Part shown: positions 21,045-33,866 of the stretch, in pieces | Position numbering within the stretch: position 1 is the first letter of the stretch | Layout: each line of letters begins with the position of its first letter | Origin: Enterococcus lactis | GTDB lineage: Bacteria > Bacillota > Bacilli > Lactobacillales > Enterococcaceae | DNA length: 64,000 bases | Reading direction: 5' to 3' | Assembly (NCBI RefSeq): GCF_015751045.1 | Contig: NZ_BNJW01000004.1 | Location: forward strand, 62,001 to 126,000 | The notes under the pieces: model-generated | The model's input: only the letters and a program-made list of their open reading frames with translations | Database searches by the model: none | What the model was told of the DNA's origin: nothing | Made by a program: the position numbers and the translations under genes

Positions 21045-21581
21045 TTATTTACCAGTTTTACCTTCTTTACGGCGTACATATTCGCCAACATAACGAATAC
21101 CTTTACCTTTATAAGGTTCTGGAGGACGAGTTCCGCGAATATTTGCAGCTAATTCGCCAACTTCTTCTTTGTTCGCACCTTTAACAATTACTTGTGTGTT
21201 AGCTGGTACTTCAACAGTTACTCCAGCTGGTGGTGTGATTTCTACTGGATGTGAGTAACCAACGTTCAATACAAGTTTTGATCCTTGTAATTGTGCACGG
21301 TACCCAACCCCGATTAGTTCTAACGCTTTTTGGAATCCTTCGCTGACACCTACAACCATGTTGTTGAAGTTCGCACGAGTTGTTCCATGAATTGTTTTCA
21401 TTTCTTTACTGTCGTTTGGACGAGTGAAAGTCACTTCGTTTCCTTCGATATTCATTTTGATATCTGCTGAGAAAGTACGAGTCAATTCACCTTTTGGTCC
21501 TTTAACTGTAACGTTGTTTCCTTCTTGAGTAACTGTTACTCCTTCAGGGATCACAACGACTTTATTTCCGATACGGCTCAC
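21045..21581 (-). CDS. rplF: Large ribosomal subunit protein uL6
   Basis: A 178-residue 50S protein near the GTPase centre, starting [15 protein letters not shown] and ending with the conserved [20 protein letters not shown]. Spc operon. Confidence 0.97.
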   Translation of the reverse strand: MSRIGNKVVVIPEGVTVTQEGNNVTVKGPKGELTRTFSADIKMNIEGNEVTFTRPNDSKEMKTIHGTTRANFNNMVVGVSEGFQKALELIGVGYRAQLQGSKLVLNVGYSHPVEITPPAGVTVEVPANTQVIVKGANKEEVGELAANIRGTRPPEPYKGKGIRYVGEYVRRKEGKTGK

Positions 21582-21612
21582 TTAAAGACACCTCCTTGTA
21601 GATTCTACTTGA

Positions 21613-22011
21613 TTACCATACGTAAGCGATAACTTCGCCGCCGATATTTTTTTCACGAGCTTCTTTATCAGTGACAACACCTTCAGAAGTCGAAATGATT
21701 GCGATACCTAAACCGTTCAATACTTTTGGTACTTCGTCAGCTTTGACATAAGCACGCAAACCTGGTTTAGAGATACGTTTTAAGTTTGTGATAACACGTT
21801 CGCCGTTTTTACCAAATTTTAGGAAAACACGGATCACGCCTTGTTTGTCATCTTCGATGTATTCAACATCACGAACGAAACCTTCACGTTTCAAGATTTC
21901 AGCGATGTCACGTTTAATTTTTGATGCAGGTACTTCTAAAGACTCATGTTTAACCATGTTTGCGTTACGGATACGAGTTAGAAAATCTGCAATTGGATCT
22001 GTCATGACCAT
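21613..22011 (-). CDS. rpsH: Small ribosomal subunit protein uS8
   Basis: A 132-residue 16S-rRNA-binding protein starting [18 protein letters not shown], with the C-terminal [19 protein letters not shown]. The first of two close ATGs is chosen because GGAGG lies 10 nt upstream. In E. coli S8 represses the spc operon; no such site was identified here. Confidence 0.97.
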   Translation of the reverse strand: MVMTDPIADFLTRIRNANMVKHESLEVPASKIKRDIAEILKREGFVRDVEYIEDDKQGVIRVFLKFGKNGERVITNLKRISKPGLRAYVKADEVPKVLNGLGIAIISTSEGVVTDKEAREKNIGGEVIAYVW

Positions 22012-22046
22012 TGATCTTTTACCTCCTTCTTATGCGAATTTACTTT

Positions 22047-22232
22047 TTACCAGCTAGCTTTCTTCACGCCGGGAATTTGACCTTTATAGGCAAGTTCGCG
22101 GAAGCAAATACGGCAAAGATGGAACTTACGATAAACTGAATGTGGACGTCCGCAACGTTCGCAACGAGTATAAGCTTGTGTTGAAAATTTTGCAGGACGT
22201 TTGTTTTTAGCAATCATTGATTTTTTAGCCAC
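22047..22232 (-). CDS. rpsN: Small ribosomal subunit protein uS14, zinc-binding type
   Basis: A 61-residue type Z uS14 with four zinc cysteines (CERCGR and CRICFRE). Firmicutes often carry a second, zinc-free paralogue elsewhere; none is in the window. It lies between rplE and rpsH. Confidence 0.96.
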   Translation of the reverse strand: MAKKSMIAKNKRPAKFSTQAYTRCERCGRPHSVYRKFHLCRICFRELAYKGQIPGVKKASW

Positions 22233-22250
22233 GTAGTTCGCCTCCTTTAA

Positions 22251-22790
22251 TTATTTTTGGAATGGCATGCCTAATTGTGTCAACAACTCACGAGATTCTT
22301 CATCAGAGTTTGCTGTTGTTACAATAACGATGTCCATACCACGTACTTTATCTACTAAATCATAATCTACTTCTGGGAAGATCAATTGTTCTTTAATACC
22401 TAAAGTATAGTTTCCACGACCGTCAAAGGCTTTTTTACTTACACCATGGAAGTCACGTACACGTGGTAGTGAAACTGAAACCAATTTGTCTAAGAATTCG
22501 TACATTCTTTCTCCGCGCAATGTAACTTTTGCACCAATTGGCATTCCTTCACGTAAACGGAATCCAGCGATTGATTTTTTAGCTTTTGTAATCATTGGTT
22601 TTTGACCAGTGATCAAAGTTAATTCTTCAACTGCTTTATCTAAGTTTTTAGCGTTTGATACCGCATCACCAACACCCATGTTGATGACGATTTTTTCAAC
22701 TTTAGGTGTTTGCATAACAGAGCTATAGTTAAATTTTTCCATCAATGATGGAGTTACTTCTTTAAGATATTTTTCTTTTAGGCGGTTCAT
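22251..22790 (-). CDS. rplE: Large ribosomal subunit protein uL5
   Basis: A 179-residue 5S-rRNA-binding protein, with [15 protein letters not shown] near the N-terminus and [12 protein letters not shown] near the C-terminus. Spc operon, after rplX. Confidence 0.97.
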   Translation of the reverse strand: MNRLKEKYLKEVTPSLMEKFNYSSVMQTPKVEKIVINMGVGDAVSNAKNLDKAVEELTLITGQKPMITKAKKSIAGFRLREGMPIGAKVTLRGERMYEFLDKLVSVSLPRVRDFHGVSKKAFDGRGNYTLGIKEQLIFPEVDYDLVDKVRGMDIVIVTTANSDEESRELLTQLGMPFQK

Positions 22791-22817
22791 TCAGTAAGAC
22801 CCTCCTTCCTTAAACTT

Positions 22818-23126
22818 TTATTTATCTAAAACTTCACCGGTTTTTTTAGAAACACGGACTTTTTTGCCGTCTACTTCTTTGTAGCCAACTCGGCCAGCTA
22901 CACCAGTAGAGTCAACCACCATCACGTTAGAAACATGAATTGGCGCTTCCATCTCAACAATTCCACCTTGAGGAGCAGCTTGAGAAGGTTTTTGGTGTTT
23001 TTTAACGACATTTACACCTTCGACAATAACTTTATCTTTTTTCGGGAACGCTGCTAGTACAACGCCTTCTTTGTTTTTGTCTTTTCCAGTGATAACTTTA
23101 ACTTTATCGCCTTTTTTAACAAACAT
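22818..23126 (-). CDS. rplX: Large ribosomal subunit protein uL24
   Basis: A 102-residue assembly-initiator protein of the 50S subunit with the KOW motif ([19 protein letters not shown]). Between rplN and rplE. Confidence 0.96.
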   Translation of the reverse strand: MFVKKGDKVKVITGKDKNKEGVVLAAFPKKDKVIVEGVNVVKKHQKPSQAAPQGGIVEMEAPIHVSNVMVVDSTGVAGRVGYKEVDGKKVRVSKKTGEVLDK

Positions 23127-23162
23127 AACTGTTTCGCACCTCCTTTGATAAGTGTCTCAAGA

Positions 23163-23585
<423 letters not shown>

Positions 23586-23588
23586 TTA

Positions 23589-23855
23589 TTAGATAATAAC
23601 TGCTTCTTCGACTACTTCCAACAAACGGAAACGTTTTGTAGCTGATAATGGACGAGTTTCCATAATTCTCACGATGTCGCCAACTTTTGCTGTGTTGTTT
23701 TCATCATGCACTTTGTATTTCTTAGAATAGTTCATGCGTTTGCCATAGATAGGGTGGTTTTTCTTTGTTTCGACAGCAACGGTAATTGTTTTATCCATTT
23801 TGTCTGAAACCACGCGACCTTGATAAACTTTGCGTTGATTTCTTCCTTCAGTCAT
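23589..23855 (-). CDS. rpsQ: Small ribosomal subunit protein uS17
   Basis: An 88-residue OB-fold 30S protein with the motif [14 protein letters not shown] and [12 protein letters not shown]. Last gene of the S10 section. Confidence 0.97.
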   Translation of the reverse strand: MTEGRNQRKVYQGRVVSDKMDKTITVAVETKKNHPIYGKRMNYSKKYKVHDENNTAKVGDIVRIMETRPLSATKRFRLLEVVEEAVII

Positions 23856-23879
23856 ACGCTTAATGGCCTCCTTCCATAA

Positions 23880-24068
23880 TTACTTAGCTTGTTCACGCAA
23901 CACAGTTTTGATGCGTGCAATCGATTTACGTACTTCTTTAATACGTGCAGTGTTTTCTAATTGACCTGTTGCTAATTGGAATCTAAGATTAAACAATTCT
24001 TCTTTTAATTGTTTTTCTTGATCAAGCATTTCGGCAGTGGTTAATTCTCTGATTTCTTTAACCTTCAT
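23880..24068 (-). CDS. rpmC: Large ribosomal subunit protein uL29
   Basis: A 62-residue helical-hairpin protein near the exit tunnel, starting [19 protein letters not shown]. The start at 24068 is inside the end of rplP (11-bp overlap); the longer frame adds 8 residues unlike the family. Confidence 0.95.
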   Translation of the reverse strand: MKVKEIRELTTAEMLDQEKQLKEELFNLRFQLATGQLENTARIKEVRKSIARIKTVLREQAK

Positions 24069-24492
24069 TCGATTCACCACCCATTTCCTCACGTTTTACG
24101 ATCTTAGTTTTCATTGGTAATTTGTGAGAAGCTAGACGTAACGCTTCACGAGCTACTTCTTCAGGAACGCCTGCGATTTCAAACATGATTTTACCACGTT
24201 TTACTGGTGCAACCCATCCTTCAGGTGCCCCTTTACCAGAACCCATACGTACCCCAATTGCTTTGGCAGTATAAGATTTGTGAGGGAAAATTTTAATCCA
24301 TACTTTCCCACCACGTTTCATGTAACGAGTCATTGCGATACGAGCAGCTTCGATTTGGCGGTTTGTGATCCAATGTGAATCAACAGCTTGCAAACCGTAT
24401 TCACCGAATGCTACTTCTTTTCCGCCTTTAGCTTCCCCGCGCATTTTTCCGCGGAATTCACGACGGTGTTTTACACGTTTAGGTACTAACAT
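24058..24492 (-). CDS. rplP: Large ribosomal subunit protein uL16
   Basis: A 144-residue 50S protein that helps place tRNA in the A site, starting [19 protein letters not shown]. Residues in the loop linked to evernimicin resistance look normal. It starts 2 bp after the rpsC stop. Confidence 0.97.
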   Translation of the reverse strand: MLVPKRVKHRREFRGKMRGEAKGGKEVAFGEYGLQAVDSHWITNRQIEAARIAMTRYMKRGGKVWIKIFPHKSYTAKAIGVRMGSGKGAPEGWVAPVKRGKIMFEIAGVPEEVAREALRLASHKLPMKTKIVKREEMGGESNEG

Positions 24493-24494
24493 GA

Positions 24495-25151
24495 TTATTT
24501 CCCTCCTTTCTCAGTGTTTTTTTTAGTTGGAAGAATTTCTCCACGATAGATCCACACTTTAACTCCTAGTTTTCCGTATGTTGTATCTGCTTCTTCCCAT
24601 GCGTAATCAATGTCCGCACGTAAAGTATGAAGAGGAACAGTTCCCTCTGAGTATCCTTCTGAACGAGCGATATCTGCTCCGTTTAGACGACCAGATACTT
24701 GAGTTTTGATCCCTTGAGCGCCAGCACGCATTGAGCGTTGGATCGCTTGTTTTTGAGCGCGACGGAAAGCAACACGGTTTTCTAATTGACGTGCGATTCC
24801 TTCACCTACTAATTTTGCATCTAGATCTGGTTTTTTGATTTCCACGATGTTGATGTGGATTCTTTTACCAGTTAATTTGTTTAATTCTTTTCTTAGGCTT
24901 TCGACTTCAGAACCGCCTTTACCAATAACCATACCTGGTTTAGCTGTGTGAATTGAAATGTTTACGCGACCTGTTGCACGTTCGATTTCAACTGTTGATA
25001 CAGCAGCATCAGCAAGTTTAGTTGAAATAAATTTACGGATTCTTAAATCTTCGTGTAAGAACTCAGCATACTCTTTTTCAGCATACCATTTAGCATCCCA
25101 GTCGCGGATGATGCCTACACGCATTCCAATTGGATGTACTTTTTGACCCAC
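24495..25151 (-). CDS. rpsC: Small ribosomal subunit protein uS3
   Basis: A 218-residue 30S head protein at the mRNA entry site, with the KH domain motif [16 protein letters not shown]. Starts [14 protein letters not shown]10 operon. Confidence 0.97.
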   Translation of the reverse strand: MGQKVHPIGMRVGIIRDWDAKWYAEKEYAEFLHEDLRIRKFISTKLADAAVSTVEIERATGRVNISIHTAKPGMVIGKGGSEVESLRKELNKLTGKRIHINIVEIKKPDLDAKLVGEGIARQLENRVAFRRAQKQAIQRSMRAGAQGIKTQVSGRLNGADIARSEGYSEGTVPLHTLRADIDYAWEEADTTYGKLGVKVWIYRGEILPTKKNTEKGGK

Positions 25152-25164
25152 TGATTATCCCTCC

Positions 25165-25512
25165 TTATTTTTCTGATACGACTACCGTGATATGACTTGT
25201 ACGTTTGTTGATTGGAGAAGCTGATCCTTTTGCACGAGGACGGAAACGTTTCATTGTAGGTCCTTCGTTAACAAAAGCTTCGGTTACTACCAAGTTTTCA
25301 ACATCTAAGTCAAAGTTATTTTCTGCATTCGCAACTGCTGACATCAATACTTTTTCAATGATTCCAGCAGATTTGTTTGGTGTGAATTTCAAGATTGAAA
25401 TTGCATCTGCGACACTTTTACCTCTGATAAGGTCAATTACTAAACGGGCTTTTCGAGGTGAAGTGCGAACTGTTTTTGCAGTTGCTTTAGCTGATGTGAT
25501 TTGTTCTGCCAT
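25165..25512 (-). CDS. rplV: Large ribosomal subunit protein uL22
   Basis: A 115-residue protein lining the exit tunnel with a long beta hairpin ([21 protein letters not shown]). No insertion or deletion of the macrolide-resistance kind is visible in the hairpin. Confidence 0.97.
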   Translation of the reverse strand: MAEQITSAKATAKTVRTSPRKARLVIDLIRGKSVADAISILKFTPNKSAGIIEKVLMSAVANAENNFDLDVENLVVTEAFVNEGPTMKRFRPRAKGSASPINKRTSHITVVVSEK

Positions 25513-25534
25513 TTGGATTTATCCTCCCCTCAAA

Positions 25535-25813
25535 TTAGCGTTTCGTTTTCTTATCGTCAGCAGCATGTCCACGATAAGTTCTTGTAGGTGCAAATTCACC
25601 TAATTTGTGTCCTACCATGTCTTCTTGGATGTAAACTGGTACATGTTTACGTCCATCATAAACTGCGATGGTATATCCAACAAAACTTGGGAAAACTGTT
25701 GAACGGCGTGACCAAGTTTTGATAACTTTTTTCTTTTCAACCCCTGCTTGAGCTTCAACTTTTTTCATTAAATGCTCATCGACAAAAGGTCCTTTCTTTA
25801 AACTACGACCCAT
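25535..25813 (-). CDS. rpsS: Small ribosomal subunit protein uS19
   Basis: A 92-residue 30S head protein starting [20 protein letters not shown] and containing [16 protein letters not shown]10 operon between rplB and rplV. Confidence 0.97.
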   Translation of the reverse strand: MGRSLKKGPFVDEHLMKKVEAQAGVEKKKVIKTWSRRSTVFPSFVGYTIAVYDGRKHVPVYIQEDMVGHKLGEFAPTRTYRGHAADDKKTKR

Positions 25814-25855
25814 GGTGAACCTCCTCTCAAAATGTGCGACACATGGTCAAAGTAA

Positions 25856-26689
25856 TTATTTATTTTTGCGACGACGAACAATAAGTTTGTCTGATTTAGC
25901 TTTTTTGTTACGAGTTTTGTAACCAAGAGCTGGTTGACCCCAAGGAGAAACTGGTGCTTTACGTCCGATAGGAGCTTTACCTTCACCACCACCGTGTGGG
26001 TGATCATTAGGGTTCATTACGCTACCACGTACAGTTGGGCGTTTACGCATCCAACGAGAGCGTCCAGCTTTACCGATGTTGATTAATTCGTGTTGTTCGT
26101 TACCTACAGAACCGATTGTTGCGCGGCATGCAGCTAAGATCATACGAACTTCACCAGAGTTCAAGCGGATCAATACGTATTTGCCTTCTTTACCAAGTAC
26201 TTGAGCACTTGTACCAGCAGAACGGATCAATTGTCCACCTTTACCAGGTTTCATTTCAATGTTGTGGATAACAGTACCAACTGGAATGTTTTCTAATGGA
26301 AGAGCATTTCCGACTTTGATATCTGCTTCTGGACCTGAAACAAGTTTCATACCCACTTCTAGTCCTTTAGGTGCTAAGATGTAAGCTTTCACTCCATCTT
26401 CATAGTGTACTAACGCGATGTTAGCTGAACGGTTTGGATCATATTCGATCGTTTGAACAGTTGCAACAACGTTGTCTTTGTTACGTTTGAAGTCGATCAC
26501 GCGATATTGGCGTTTGTGTCCGCCACCTTGATGACGTACAGTGATGCGGCCGTTGTTGTTACGTCCAGCATGGTTTTTCAATGGTTGTAACAATGATTTT
26601 TCAGGTGTTGATGTTGTGATTTCAGCAAAATCAGAACCTGTCATGTTACGACGACCATTTGAGGTAGGTTTGTACTTTTTAATCGCCAC
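25856..26689 (-). CDS. rplB: Large ribosomal subunit protein uL2
   Basis: A 277-residue protein near the peptidyl transferase centre, with the conserved [21 protein letters not shown] region containing the functionally important histidine. S10 operon. Confidence 0.97.
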   Translation of the reverse strand: MAIKKYKPTSNGRRNMTGSDFAEITTSTPEKSLLQPLKNHAGRNNNGRITVRHQGGGHKRQYRVIDFKRNKDNVVATVQTIEYDPNRSANIALVHYEDGVKAYILAPKGLEVGMKLVSGPEADIKVGNALPLENIPVGTVIHNIEMKPGKGGQLIRSAGTSAQVLGKEGKYVLIRLNSGEVRMILAACRATIGSVGNEQHELINIGKAGRSRWMRKRPTVRGSVMNPNDHPHGGGEGKAPIGRKAPVSPWGQPALGYKTRNKKAKSDKLIVRRRKNK

Positions 26690-26727
26690 GTTTTTCCCTC
26701 CTAATTTAATGAGTTATCTATTAGTGC

Positions 26728-27018
26728 TTATTCAGCAGCTTCGAATAATTGGATTTCTTTTGAATCTTCAGTCAATGTAACGATCGCTTTGCGACGTTTT
26801 TTTGTATATCCTGCATATTTGCCCATACGTTTGAATTTCGCACGTACGTTCACGATGTTCACGTTTTTGACTTTAACGTCAAAAGCAGCTTCTACCGCTT
26901 GTTTTACTAAAGTTTTGTTTGCGCGAGTGTCCACTTCAAAAGTGTATTTCTTGTCATCCATGGCAAGCATTGATTTTTCAGTGATCACTGGGCGTTTGAT
27001 TACGTCTAGTAAGTTCAT
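26728..27018 (-). CDS. rplW: Large ribosomal subunit protein uL23
   Basis: A 96-residue tunnel-exit protein and docking site for trigger factor and SRP. Starts [17 protein letters not shown]. Its ATG overlaps the rplD stop by one base. Confidence 0.97.
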   Translation of the reverse strand: MNLLDVIKRPVITEKSMLAMDDKKYTFEVDTRANKTLVKQAVEAAFDVKVKNVNIVNVRAKFKRMGKYAGYTKKRRKAIVTLTEDSKEIQLFEAAE

Positions 27019-27641
27019 TATGCAAGCACCTCCTCAATTTGAGTAAGAGCAGTTTGTGTTGCTAACACTTTTGTATTTGATACAACGTCTAGCACACTCA
27101 CATTATCAGAAGTTACTACAGAAACGTTTGGTAAGTTACGTGCTGATAAAGCAGCAAAGTCGTTACCTTTTTCTAGAACAACCAATACTTTAGAGTCGAT
27201 AGATAAGTTAGCAAGAACTTGTTTGAATTCTTTTGTTTTTGGTGCGTCGAAGTTCAAGCCTTCGATTGCTACCAAGTTGTTTTCAGCAACTTTTTCTGAC
27301 AATACAGATTTCATTGCTAAACGACGAACTTTTTTAGGAAGTTTGTAGCTGTAAGAACGTGGTGTTGGTCCAAAGACTACGCCACCTCCACGCCATTGTG
27401 GTGAGCGGATAGATCCTTGACGTGCACGACCTGTTCCTTTTTGACGCCATGGTTTACGTCCACCGCCACGAACAGCGCTACGGTTTTTAACCGCGTGTGT
27501 TCCTTGTCTTAATGACGCACGTTGCATTACGATTGCATCGTAAACAACACTTTCATTAGGTTCAATTCCGAAGATTTCTTCGTTAAGTGTGATTTCACCG
27601 TTTTGGCTTCCATCTTGTTTGAATAATGCTACATTCGGCAT
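27018..27641 (-). CDS. rplD: Large ribosomal subunit protein uL4
   Basis: A 207-residue protein whose extended loop ([20 protein letters not shown]) reaches the exit tunnel. In E. coli uL4 also represses the S10 operon through the rpsJ leader; whether that holds here is unknown. Confidence 0.97.
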   Translation of the reverse strand: MPNVALFKQDGSQNGEITLNEEIFGIEPNESVVYDAIVMQRASLRQGTHAVKNRSAVRGGGRKPWRQKGTGRARQGSIRSPQWRGGGVVFGPTPRSYSYKLPKKVRRLAMKSVLSEKVAENNLVAIEGLNFDAPKTKEFKQVLANLSIDSKVLVVLEKGNDFAALSARNLPNVSVVTSDNVSVLDVVSNTKVLATQTALTQIEEVLA

Positions 27642-27668
27642 TCCTTAGTTCCTCCTTTCTTCCTACAA

Positions 27669-28298
27669 TTATTTAGCTTTCACAGCTGATTTGATAGTGA
27701 TTAAAGATTTTTTCGCTCCAGGAACATTACCTTTGATCAAGATAACATTTCTTTCTGCATCTACACGTACAACTTCCAAGTTTTGGATAGTTACGCGGTT
27801 GCCACCCATACGGCCAGCAAGACGTTTGTTTTTGAATACACGGTTAGGTGCAACTGGACCCATTGACCCAGGACGACGATGGTAACGAGAACCGTGAGCC
27901 ATTGGTCCGCGGCTTTGTCCGTGGCGTTTGATAACCCCTTGGAATCCTTTACCTTTCGTAGTACCTGTTACATCAATAATGTCTCCTGCTTGGAAAACAT
28001 CTACTGTAATTTCTTTTCCTACTTCATATTCTCCTAGCTCAACATTTTTGAATTCACGAATGAAGCGCTTAGGAGCCGTGTTTGCTTTTGCAACATGACC
28101 TTTCGCAGGTTTGTTTGATAAAACTTCACGCATATCTTGGTAACCAACTTGAATAGCTTCGTAGCCATCCGTTTCCATTGTTTTCACTTGTAGTACTACG
28201 TTTGGCGTAGCTTCTACAACAGTAACTGGAATTAATTCACCAGATTCAGTGAAGATTTGTGTCATTCCCACTTTTTTCCCTAAGATTCCTTTGGTCAT
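27669..28298 (-). CDS. rplC: Large ribosomal subunit protein uL3
   Basis: A 209-residue 50S assembly protein starting [20 protein letters not shown], with the central [20 protein letters not shown] loop near the peptidyl transferase centre. Second gene of the S10 operon. Confidence 0.97.
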   Translation of the reverse strand: MTKGILGKKVGMTQIFTESGELIPVTVVEATPNVVLQVKTMETDGYEAIQVGYQDMREVLSNKPAKGHVAKANTAPKRFIREFKNVELGEYEVGKEITVDVFQAGDIIDVTGTTKGKGFQGVIKRHGQSRGPMAHGSRYHRRPGSMGPVAPNRVFKNKRLAGRMGGNRVTIQNLEVVRVDAERNVILIKGNVPGAKKSLITIKSAVKAK

Positions 28299-28328
28299 GA
28301 GTACACCTCCATTATTTTTGTTTTAGTT

Positions 28329-28834
<506 letters not shown>

Positions 28835-28956
28835 GGCTTTTTCTTGTAAAAAACATTTTGTTTTCATAAAGTTTCATTTAGAAAACACTAACCCTTTTAT
28901 TTCGCGTTCCTTCTATTATAATGCCCTGTCTTTTCTTTCCTGATCCTGCAATAAAT

Positions 28957-28998
28957 AAAAAAGCTCGGAACAAAGATCCTGAGATCTTCATTCCGAGC
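28957..28998 (-). terminator. Terminator after tuf
   Basis: Arms GCTCGGAA and TTCCGAGC, with inner AGATC/GATCT pairing, are followed on the minus strand by TTTTTTATTTATT. It ends the str operon before the S10 promoter of the next transcript. Confidence 0.88.
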
Positions 28999-29040
28999 GA
29001 TTACGTCCGAATAAATGTTGCTTAGTTTTGCTTAATTCAA

Positions 29041-30228
29041 TTAAGCTTTGATTTCTGTAACGACACCGGCACCAACTGTACGTCCGCCTTCACGGATTGA
29101 GAATTTAGTACCGTTTTCGATAGCGATTGGGTGGATTAATTCAACTTCCATTGTTACGTTGTCGCCAGGCATAACCATTTCAGTTCCTTCTGGTAATTCA
29201 ACAACACCTGTTACGTCAGTTGTACGGAAGTAGAATTGTGGACGGTAGTTAGTGAAGAATGGAGTATGACGTCCACCTTCTTCTTTTGTCAACACATATA
29301 CTTCTGCAGAGAATTTTGTATGAGGTGTGATTGTACCTGGTTTAGCTAAAACTTGTCCTCGTTGGATGTCTTCACGTGCAACACCACGTAGTAAAGCACC
29401 AATGTTGTCTCCAGCTTCAGCGTAGTCTAACAATTTACGGAACATTTCAACACCAGTAACTGTTGTTTTTGAAGTTTCTTCAGCAATACCAACAACTTCA
29501 ACTTCGTCACCAACGCGAACTTGTCCACGTTCAACACGACCTGTAGCAACAGTACCACGTCCAGTGATTGAGAACACGTCTTCAACTGGCATCATGAATG
29601 GTTTGTCGTTGTCACGTTCTGGAGTTGGGATGTATTCGTCAACTGCAGCCATCAATTCAAGAATTTTTTCTTCGTATGAAGCGTCGCCTTCTAAAGCTTT
29701 CAAAGCTGATCCAGCAACTACAGGAACATCGTCACCAGGGAATTCGTATTCTGTTAATAGGTCACGAACTTCCATTTCAACTAATTCTAGTAATTCTTCG
29801 TCATCAACCATGTCTACTTTGTTCAAGAATACAACGATGTAAGGAACACCAACTTGACGAGACAATAGGATGTGTTCACGAGTTTGAGGCATTGGGCCAT
29901 CAGCAGCAGAAACTACCAAGATAGCTCCGTCCATTTGAGCAGCACCAGTGATCATGTTTTTAACGTAGTCCGCGTGTCCTGGGCAGTCAACGTGAGCGTA
30001 GTGGCGTGTATCTGTTTCATACTCAACGTGAGCTGTTGAGATTGTGATTCCGCGTTCGCGTTCTTCTGGAGCACCATCGATTTGATCGTAAGCCATAGCT
30101 TGGCCGCCGTTTTTCTTAGATAGTACAGTTGTGATTGCAGCTGTTAATGTAGTTTTACCATGGTCAACGTGTCCGATAGTACCAATGTTAACGTGTGGTT
30201 TAGAACGGTCAAATTTTTCTTTTGCCAT
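29041..30228 (-). CDS. tuf: Elongation factor Tu
   Basis: Delivers aminoacyl-tRNA to the ribosome. The 395 residues start [20 protein letters not shown] and contain the G1 motif [19 protein letters not shown] and the NKVDM specificity motif. The start at 30228 is set by AGGAGG upstream; 28 further codons of open frame are not part of the protein. It is separated from fusA by about 170 bp with a small hairpin. Confidence 0.97.
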   Translation of the reverse strand: MAKEKFDRSKPHVNIGTIGHVDHGKTTLTAAITTVLSKKNGGQAMAYDQIDGAPEERERGITISTAHVEYETDTRHYAHVDCPGHADYVKNMITGAAQMDGAILVVSAADGPMPQTREHILLSRQVGVPYIVVFLNKVDMVDDEELLELVEMEVRDLLTEYEFPGDDVPVVAGSALKALEGDASYEEKILELMAAVDEYIPTPERDNDKPFMMPVEDVFSITGRGTVATGRVERGQVRVGDEVEVVGIAEETSKTTVTGVEMFRKLLDYAEAGDNIGALLRGVAREDIQRGQVLAKPGTITPHTKFSAEVYVLTKEEGGRHTPFFTNYRPQFYFRTTDVTGVVELPEGTEMVMPGDNVTMEVELIHPIAIENGTKFSIREGGRTVGAGVVTEIKA

Positions 30229-30337
30229 TTTAAAATGTCCTCCTAAAAATACAATATATTTTTTATTTGTCTGATAGGTATATGATGTACACAAGGTACA
30301 CCACATGCCCATATCATCGATAATTATTTTACACGAA

Positions 30338-30356
30338 ACTATATTAAAAATATAGT
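30338..30356 (-). other. Small hairpin between fusA and tuf
   Basis: ACTATATT-TTT-AATATAGT forms an 8-bp A/T-rich stem on the minus strand. It lacks a U run, so it may be an mRNA processing or partial termination site that lets tuf be expressed differently from fusA. Confidence 0.35.
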
Positions 30357-30399
30357 CTCTTTGGATAATCTCTTTGCAGGACTATCCGGTTTTAAGAAA

Positions 30400-32487
30400 T
30401 TATTCAGCTTTTCCGCCGTTTTTCTTAATGATTTCTTCTTGTACTGATTTTGGTACATCTTCGTAGTGGTCAAATGTCATTGTAAATGTACCACGACCTT
30501 GAGTAGCAGAACGAAGAGTTGTAGCATAACCAAACATTTCAGCAAGTGGAACCATCGCACGAACAACTTGTTGGCCGCCAGCGCGAGCTTCCATACCTTC
30601 AACACGTCCACGACGAGCAGTTACGTGGCCCATAACATCACCTAAGTAATCTTCAGGGATAACAACTTCTACAGCCATGATTGGTTCAAGGATTACTGGA
30701 TTAGCTTTCTTAGCTGCTGCACGTAATGCCATAGAAGCAGCAACACGGAAGGCAGTTTCATTTGAATCGACATCATGGTATGAACCATCGTAAAGTTTAG
30801 CTTTGATATCTACTAATGGATAGCCAGCTAAGACACCATTTTCCATAGCATCTTTCAAACCAGTTTCAACAGCTGGAATGTATTCACGAGGAACAACCCC
30901 ACCGACGATCGCATTTTCAAATTCGAAACCAGCACCTTCTTCGTTTGGTGTAAATTCGATCCATACGTGACCGTATTGACCTTTACCACCAGACTGACGT
31001 ACAAACTTACCTTCGGCTTGAGTGCCAGCACGGAAAGTTTCACGGTAAGATACTTGAGGCGCACCTACGTTAGCTTCAACTTTGAATTCACGACGCATAC
31101 GGTCAACGATGATATCTAAGTGAAGTTCACCCATACCAGCGATGATTGTTTCGCCTGTTTCCACGTTTGTTTCAGCACGGAAAGTAGGGTCTTCTTCAGA
31201 TAGTTTTTGTAAAGCCACACCCATTTTATCTTGGTCAGCTTTTGATTTAGGTTCAATAGCGACTTGGATAACTGGTTCTGGGAATTCCATTGATTCAAGA
31301 ATAACTAGATTCTTTTCATCACATAGTGTGTCCCCAGTAGTTGTGTCTTTCAACCCAACAGCAGCAGCGATATCTCCAGCGTAAACTTCAGAGATTTCTG
31401 AACGAGAGTTGGCATGCATCTGTAAGATACGACCAACACGTTCGCGTTTGCCTTTTGTTGCGTTTTGTACGTATGAACCTGATTTTAAAACACCAGAGTA
31501 CACACGGAAGAAAGTTAAACGACCTACGAATGGGTCAGTCATAACTTTAAATGCTAAAGCTGAGAAAGGAGCGCTGTCGTCTGCAGGACGTTCTACTTCT
31601 TCATCAGTTTTAGGGTCAATCCCTTTGATAGCTGGGATATCTAACGGTGATGGCAAGTAATCAAGAACAGCGTCCAATAGTAATTGAACCCCCTTGTTCT
31701 TAAATGCTGAACCACATAGTACTGGGTAGAATTCTACGTTAACTGTTGCGCGGCGGATACCTTCTTTTAACTCAGCTTCAGTGATTTCTTCACCTTCTAA
31801 GTATTTCAAAGTAAGTTCTTCATCAGTTTCAGCTACAGCTTCAACCAATTTTTCGCGCCATTCTTCAGCTAATTCGCGGTATTCTTCAGGAATTTCTGTT
31901 TCTTCGATCTCTGTTCCAAGATCGTTTGTATACATTTCAGCCTTCATTGTTACAAGGTCGATAATTCCTGTGAAGTCGTCTTCCGCACCAATTGGTAATT
32001 GGATTGGGTGAGCGTTTGCTTGCAAACGGTCATGTAAAGTTGATACTGAATATAAGAAGTCAGCACCGATCTTGTCCATTTTGTTTGCAAATACGATACG
32101 AGGTACACCGTAAGTTGTTGCTTGACGCCAAACTGTTTCAGTTTGAGGTTCAACACCTGATTGTGCATCAAGAACAGTTACAGCACCATCAAGTACACGC
32201 AATGAACGTTCAACTTCAACTGTGAAGTCTACGTGTCCTGGTGTGTCGATGATGTTGATTCGATGACCCTTCCATTGTGCTGTAGTAGCAGCAGAAGTGA
32301 TCGTAATACCACGTTCTTGTTCTTGTTCCATCCAGTCCATTTGTGAAGCTCCTTCATGAGTTTCACCAATTTTATGGATTTTACCAGTATAGTACAAGAT
32401 ACGTTCAGTAGCAGTCGTTTTACCAGCATCGATGTGGGCCATGATACCGATATTACGAGTGTTTTGTAAAGAAAATTCTCTGGTCAT
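30400..32487 (-). CDS. fusA: Elongation factor G
   Basis: Translocation GTPase of 695 residues with the G1 motif [18 protein letters not shown] and NKMDKIGAD, and the full five-domain length. It lies in the rpsL-rpsG-fusA-tuf order of the str operon. No obvious fusidic-acid-type change can be judged by eye. Confidence 0.97.
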   Translation of the reverse strand: MTREFSLQNTRNIGIMAHIDAGKTTATERILYYTGKIHKIGETHEGASQMDWMEQEQERGITITSAATTAQWKGHRINIIDTPGHVDFTVEVERSLRVLDGAVTVLDAQSGVEPQTETVWRQATTYGVPRIVFANKMDKIGADFLYSVSTLHDRLQANAHPIQLPIGAEDDFTGIIDLVTMKAEMYTNDLGTEIEETEIPEEYRELAEEWREKLVEAVAETDEELTLKYLEGEEITEAELKEGIRRATVNVEFYPVLCGSAFKNKGVQLLLDAVLDYLPSPLDIPAIKGIDPKTDEEVERPADDSAPFSALAFKVMTDPFVGRLTFFRVYSGVLKSGSYVQNATKGKRERVGRILQMHANSRSEISEVYAGDIAAAVGLKDTTTGDTLCDEKNLVILESMEFPEPVIQVAIEPKSKADQDKMGVALQKLSEEDPTFRAETNVETGETIIAGMGELHLDIIVDRMRREFKVEANVGAPQVSYRETFRAGTQAEGKFVRQSGGKGQYGHVWIEFTPNEEGAGFEFENAIVGGVVPREYIPAVETGLKDAMENGVLAGYPLVDIKAKLYDGSYHDVDSNETAFRVAASMALRAAAKKANPVILEPIMAVEVVIPEDYLGDVMGHVTARRGRVEGMEARAGGQQVVRAMVPLAEMFGYATTLRSATQGRGTFTMTFDHYEDVPKSVQEEIIKKNGGKAE

Positions 32488-32580
32488 TCTCCTTGTTTCT
32501 CCTCTCTTTACTATCTAGTTGCTAAAAATAAGGACACTATCTGAGGTCGACTTATAAAAGCCGACCAAACAGAGAGAATC

Positions 32581-33051
32581 TTACCAGCGATAGTGAGCAA
32601 ACGCACGGTTGGCATCAGCCATTTTATGAGTGTCTTCACGTTTTTTAACAGAAGCACCTGTGTTGTTTGCAGCATCCATGATTTCTTTTGCTAAGCGTTC
32701 TTCCATTGTGTGTTCACCGCGCAAGCGAGCGTAGTTTACTACCCAACGAAGACCTAGAGTAACGCGGCGTTCAGGGCGAACTTCAACTGGTACTTGGTAG
32801 TTTGAACCCCCAACACGACGTGCTTTAACTTCAAGAACAGGTTGAACGTTTTTCATTGCTTGTTCAAACACTTCTAATGGATCGTTACCTGTAGATTCTT
32901 TGATCAAATCAAAGGCATTATAGATAATGTTAGCTGCAATCCCGCGTTTTCCGTCAACCATTACACGGTTGATCAAGCGAGTTACTAATTTTGAGTTATA
33001 AATAGGATCTGGTAAAACATCACGTTTTGCAACAGGACCTTTACGTGGCAT
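32581..33051 (-). CDS. rpsG: Small ribosomal subunit protein uS7
   Basis: A 156-residue 30S head protein starting [20 protein letters not shown], str operon. An AGGAGG-type site lies upstream. Confidence 0.97.
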   Translation of the reverse strand: MPRKGPVAKRDVLPDPIYNSKLVTRLINRVMVDGKRGIAANIIYNAFDLIKESTGNDPLEVFEQAMKNVQPVLEVKARRVGGSNYQVPVEVRPERRVTLGLRWVVNYARLRGEHTMEERLAKEIMDAANNTGASVKKREDTHKMADANRAFAHYRW

Positions 33052-33134
33052 CCGTAACTCCTCCTTCCGAAATATTGTTCATAGTAATTACTTCTATATA
33101 ATAGAAGCAAGTTTCATTTGTTTAATAATTAAAA

Positions 33135-33548
33135 TTAAGCTTTAGGTTTTTTAGTTCCGTATTTAGAACGGCTTTGTTTACGGTCGTTAACACCAGCAGT
33201 ATCTAAAGCACCGCGAACGATATGGTAACGTACCCCTGGTAAGTCTTTTACACGACCACCGCGTAATAATACAACACTGTGTTCTTGTAAGTTATGACCA
33301 ATCCCTGGGATATAAGCAGTAACTTCAATTAAGTTTGACAAACGAACACGTGCATATTTACGTAAAGCTGAGTTCGGTTTTTTAGGTGTCATTGTACCCA
33401 CACGAGTTGCTACCCCACGTTTTTGAGGTGAGTTTACGTTAGTTTGAGTTTTCTTAAAGCTGTTATATCCTTTGTTCAAAGCAGGTGAATTAGATTTTTC
33501 CACCTTTGATTTACGAGGTTTACGTACTAATTGGTTAATTGTAGGCAT
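33135..33548 (-). CDS. rpsL: Small ribosomal subunit protein uS12
   Basis: A 137-residue decoding-centre protein starting [15 protein letters not shown]. The loop [11 protein letters not shown] keeps both lysines (residues 56 and 57), and the second loop reads [10 protein letters not shown], so the usual high-level streptomycin-resistance substitutions are absent. The start at 33548 has AAGGAGG nearby; the frame extends 7 codons further. Confidence 0.97.
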   Translation of the reverse strand: MPTINQLVRKPRKSKVEKSNSPALNKGYNSFKKTQTNVNSPQKRGVATRVGTMTPKKPNSALRKYARVRLSNLIEVTAYIPGIGHNLQEHSVVLLRGGRVKDLPGVRYHIVRGALDTAGVNDRKQSRSKYGTKKPKA

Positions 33549-33711
33549 TCCTTGTTTCCTCCTTCCCACGATTTGCGTCTAGTTCCACACATCCAGGTGG
33601 TTCTTTTTTTGCGATAAAAAATAAATGCAATGTCTGCATCCTTATCAAATATGCTTTGATAAACAGTCAGCACGTTTCTTCACAGAAACCTGTAGATAAA
33701 GCACCTTTGTT

Positions 33712-33740
33712 AGAATATCACGAATGAAAAAACATGTCAA
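33712..33740 (-). promoter_or_regulatory. Promoter of the str operon
   Basis: On the minus strand TTGACA (33740-33735) and TATTCT (33717-33712) are 17 bp apart. The transcript would have a leader of about 160 nt holding ATGCA-GACAT-TGCAT followed by a T-rich stretch (33600-33640), a possible weak attenuator. Confidence 0.7.
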
Positions 33741-33866
33741 CAAGAGATGCAATTTTTTTTGAAAAAGCTTTATTGCAATAAAAAAGAATGGTATCTTTTT
33801 GCCGTAAATCACGCTAAAATAGTGAGGAAAGCACGAAGCTCAAACTAAAAAAAGGTGGATGCAAAG